A program made the position numbers and the translations under genes. The notes under the pieces were generated by a model. That model did not search any database. It worked only from the letters and a program-made list of their open reading frames with translations, and was not told where the DNA came from. Below, piece after piece: positions 6,074-6,566 of a stretch of DNA of 6,566 bases. The first letter of the stretch is position 1; each line of letters opens with the position of its first letter. Origin of the DNA: Burkholderiales bacterium (GTDB taxonomy: Bacteria > Pseudomonadota > Gammaproteobacteria > Burkholderiales > Burkholderiaceae); the NCBI GenBank assembly GCA_947371645.1, contig CANBQJ010000209.1:1-6566 (forward strand), given 5' to 3'.

Positions 6074-6550
6074 CTACTTGAACTGCAGCAGGATGTTGGC
6101 CGCCACCGCCACGCCGATCAGCGAGACGATGATGGGGAAGGCTTTCCAGATCAGGTGGGTGCGAGATTCATACAGCGCCGAGTCACCGAAGCGCGCGATG
6201 TGGGCCTGGTAGGCCTCTGCGTTGACCTCCTCCAGGTCGACGCCACTGAGCGCAGACAGCCGCTTGCGCAAGGCGCGGATGCGCTGCACATGCATGCGGG
6301 AGCGCTCGTGGTGCTTCCAGGCCGCCAGGTAGCCCCAGGCCCCCAGGATGATCAGGAAGAAAGGGATGGCCAGGTGCACGCTGGAAGGGTGGCTCCACGA
6401 TGAAGAAAAGCCGAACAAGCCCATGATCAGGCCCGTGGTGGAGGCCACGATGGCGGTGACCCGCTCTCGTTGGACCTCATGGTGGCGGGCCTGGTCGCAG
6501 TTTTCTTTGAGGCAGGCCAGCAGGAGGGTTTGTTGGTCCTTGGCGTCCAT
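6074..6550 (-). CDS. Small integral membrane protein with three predicted helices, unknown function
   Basis: I cannot assign a family to this 158-residue protein. It has a charged, possibly coiled N-terminal helix (about 1-30, rich in Glu, Gln, Arg and His). Two hydrophobic segments at about 31-50 and 58-78 are separated by a short Ser/Pro loop. A long basic and amphipathic stretch follows (about 79-130, starting WKHHERSR), then a last helix at about 136-155 just before the C-terminal lysine. The pattern of a helical hairpin, a cytoplasmic helical domain and a further helix loosely recalls SLATT/DUF4231-type or RipA-type membrane proteins, but no diagnostic motif is seen. The ATG at 6550 has no strong ribosome site. 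A TGA sits three nt before it (6554-6556), so another gene may end there just outside the window. Its stop lies 3 nt before the earlier lipoprotein start option. Confidence 0.78.
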   Translation of the reverse strand: MDAKDQQTLLLACLKENCDQARHHEVQRERVTAIVASTTGLIMGLFGFSSSWSHPSSVHLAIPFFLIILGAWGYLAAWKHHERSRMHVQRIRALRKRLSALSGVDLEEVNAEAYQAHIARFGDSALYESRTHLIWKAFPIIVSLIGVAVAANILLQFK

Positions 6551-6566
6551 GGGTCAGTCCATGCAG

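Overview
The window is high-GC DNA with dense, gap-free coding on both strands. The gene content suggests a betaproteobacterium of the order Burkholderiales, possibly an Aquabacterium, Leptothrix, Rubrivivax or Comamonadaceae-like organism. The reasons are a formamide-utilisation cluster next to an amide/urea-type ABC transporter, a PEP-CTERM secreted protein, a type IV pilin-like domain of the betaproteobacterial type, and strong third-position G/C bias. The taxonomic call is inference from gene content only.

The left third (1-1834, plus strand) is the 3' end of a formamide operon. It holds the last 65 codons of a branched-chain amide/urea-type ABC transporter ATPase, then formamidase fmdA, then the small zinc-ribbon protein fmdB. 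Spacing is tight (33 and 16 nt) and both complete genes have good Shine-Dalgarno sites. Together they would import short-chain amides or urea and release ammonia and formate. fmdB ends head-on in a minus-strand PEP-CTERM protein gene, and the two coding ends overlap by 7 bp.

The PEP-CTERM gene (1828-2481) appears to be its own transcription unit. In the 103-nt gap behind it I see a sigma70-like promoter and, just at the predicted start point, a perfect 12-bp palindrome.

The right part (2585-6550, minus strand) is a run of six tightly spaced co-directional genes, read right to left. They are a three-helix membrane protein, a lipoprotein, a thioredoxin-fold peroxiredoxin-like protein, an M48 metalloprotease fused to a type IV pilin-like domain, a class I SAM methyltransferase, and a DUF2185/Imm33-like protein. 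Gaps are 3 to 69 nt depending on start choice, so one operon is likely. Three of the six products are membrane or envelope proteins. The common function is unknown.

The most unusual object is the protease-pilin fusion. An M48 HExxH protease domain at the N-terminal side is followed by a hydrophobic helix and C-terminal domain closely resembling PilA, including the C-terminal cysteine pair. It lacks both the prepilin-peptidase cleavage glycine and Glu5. The pilin part therefore looks like a membrane-held sensor or substrate-like domain rather than a pilus subunit. No RNA genes, CRISPR arrays, insertion sequences or origins were seen. No intergenic stretch exceeds about 105 bases.
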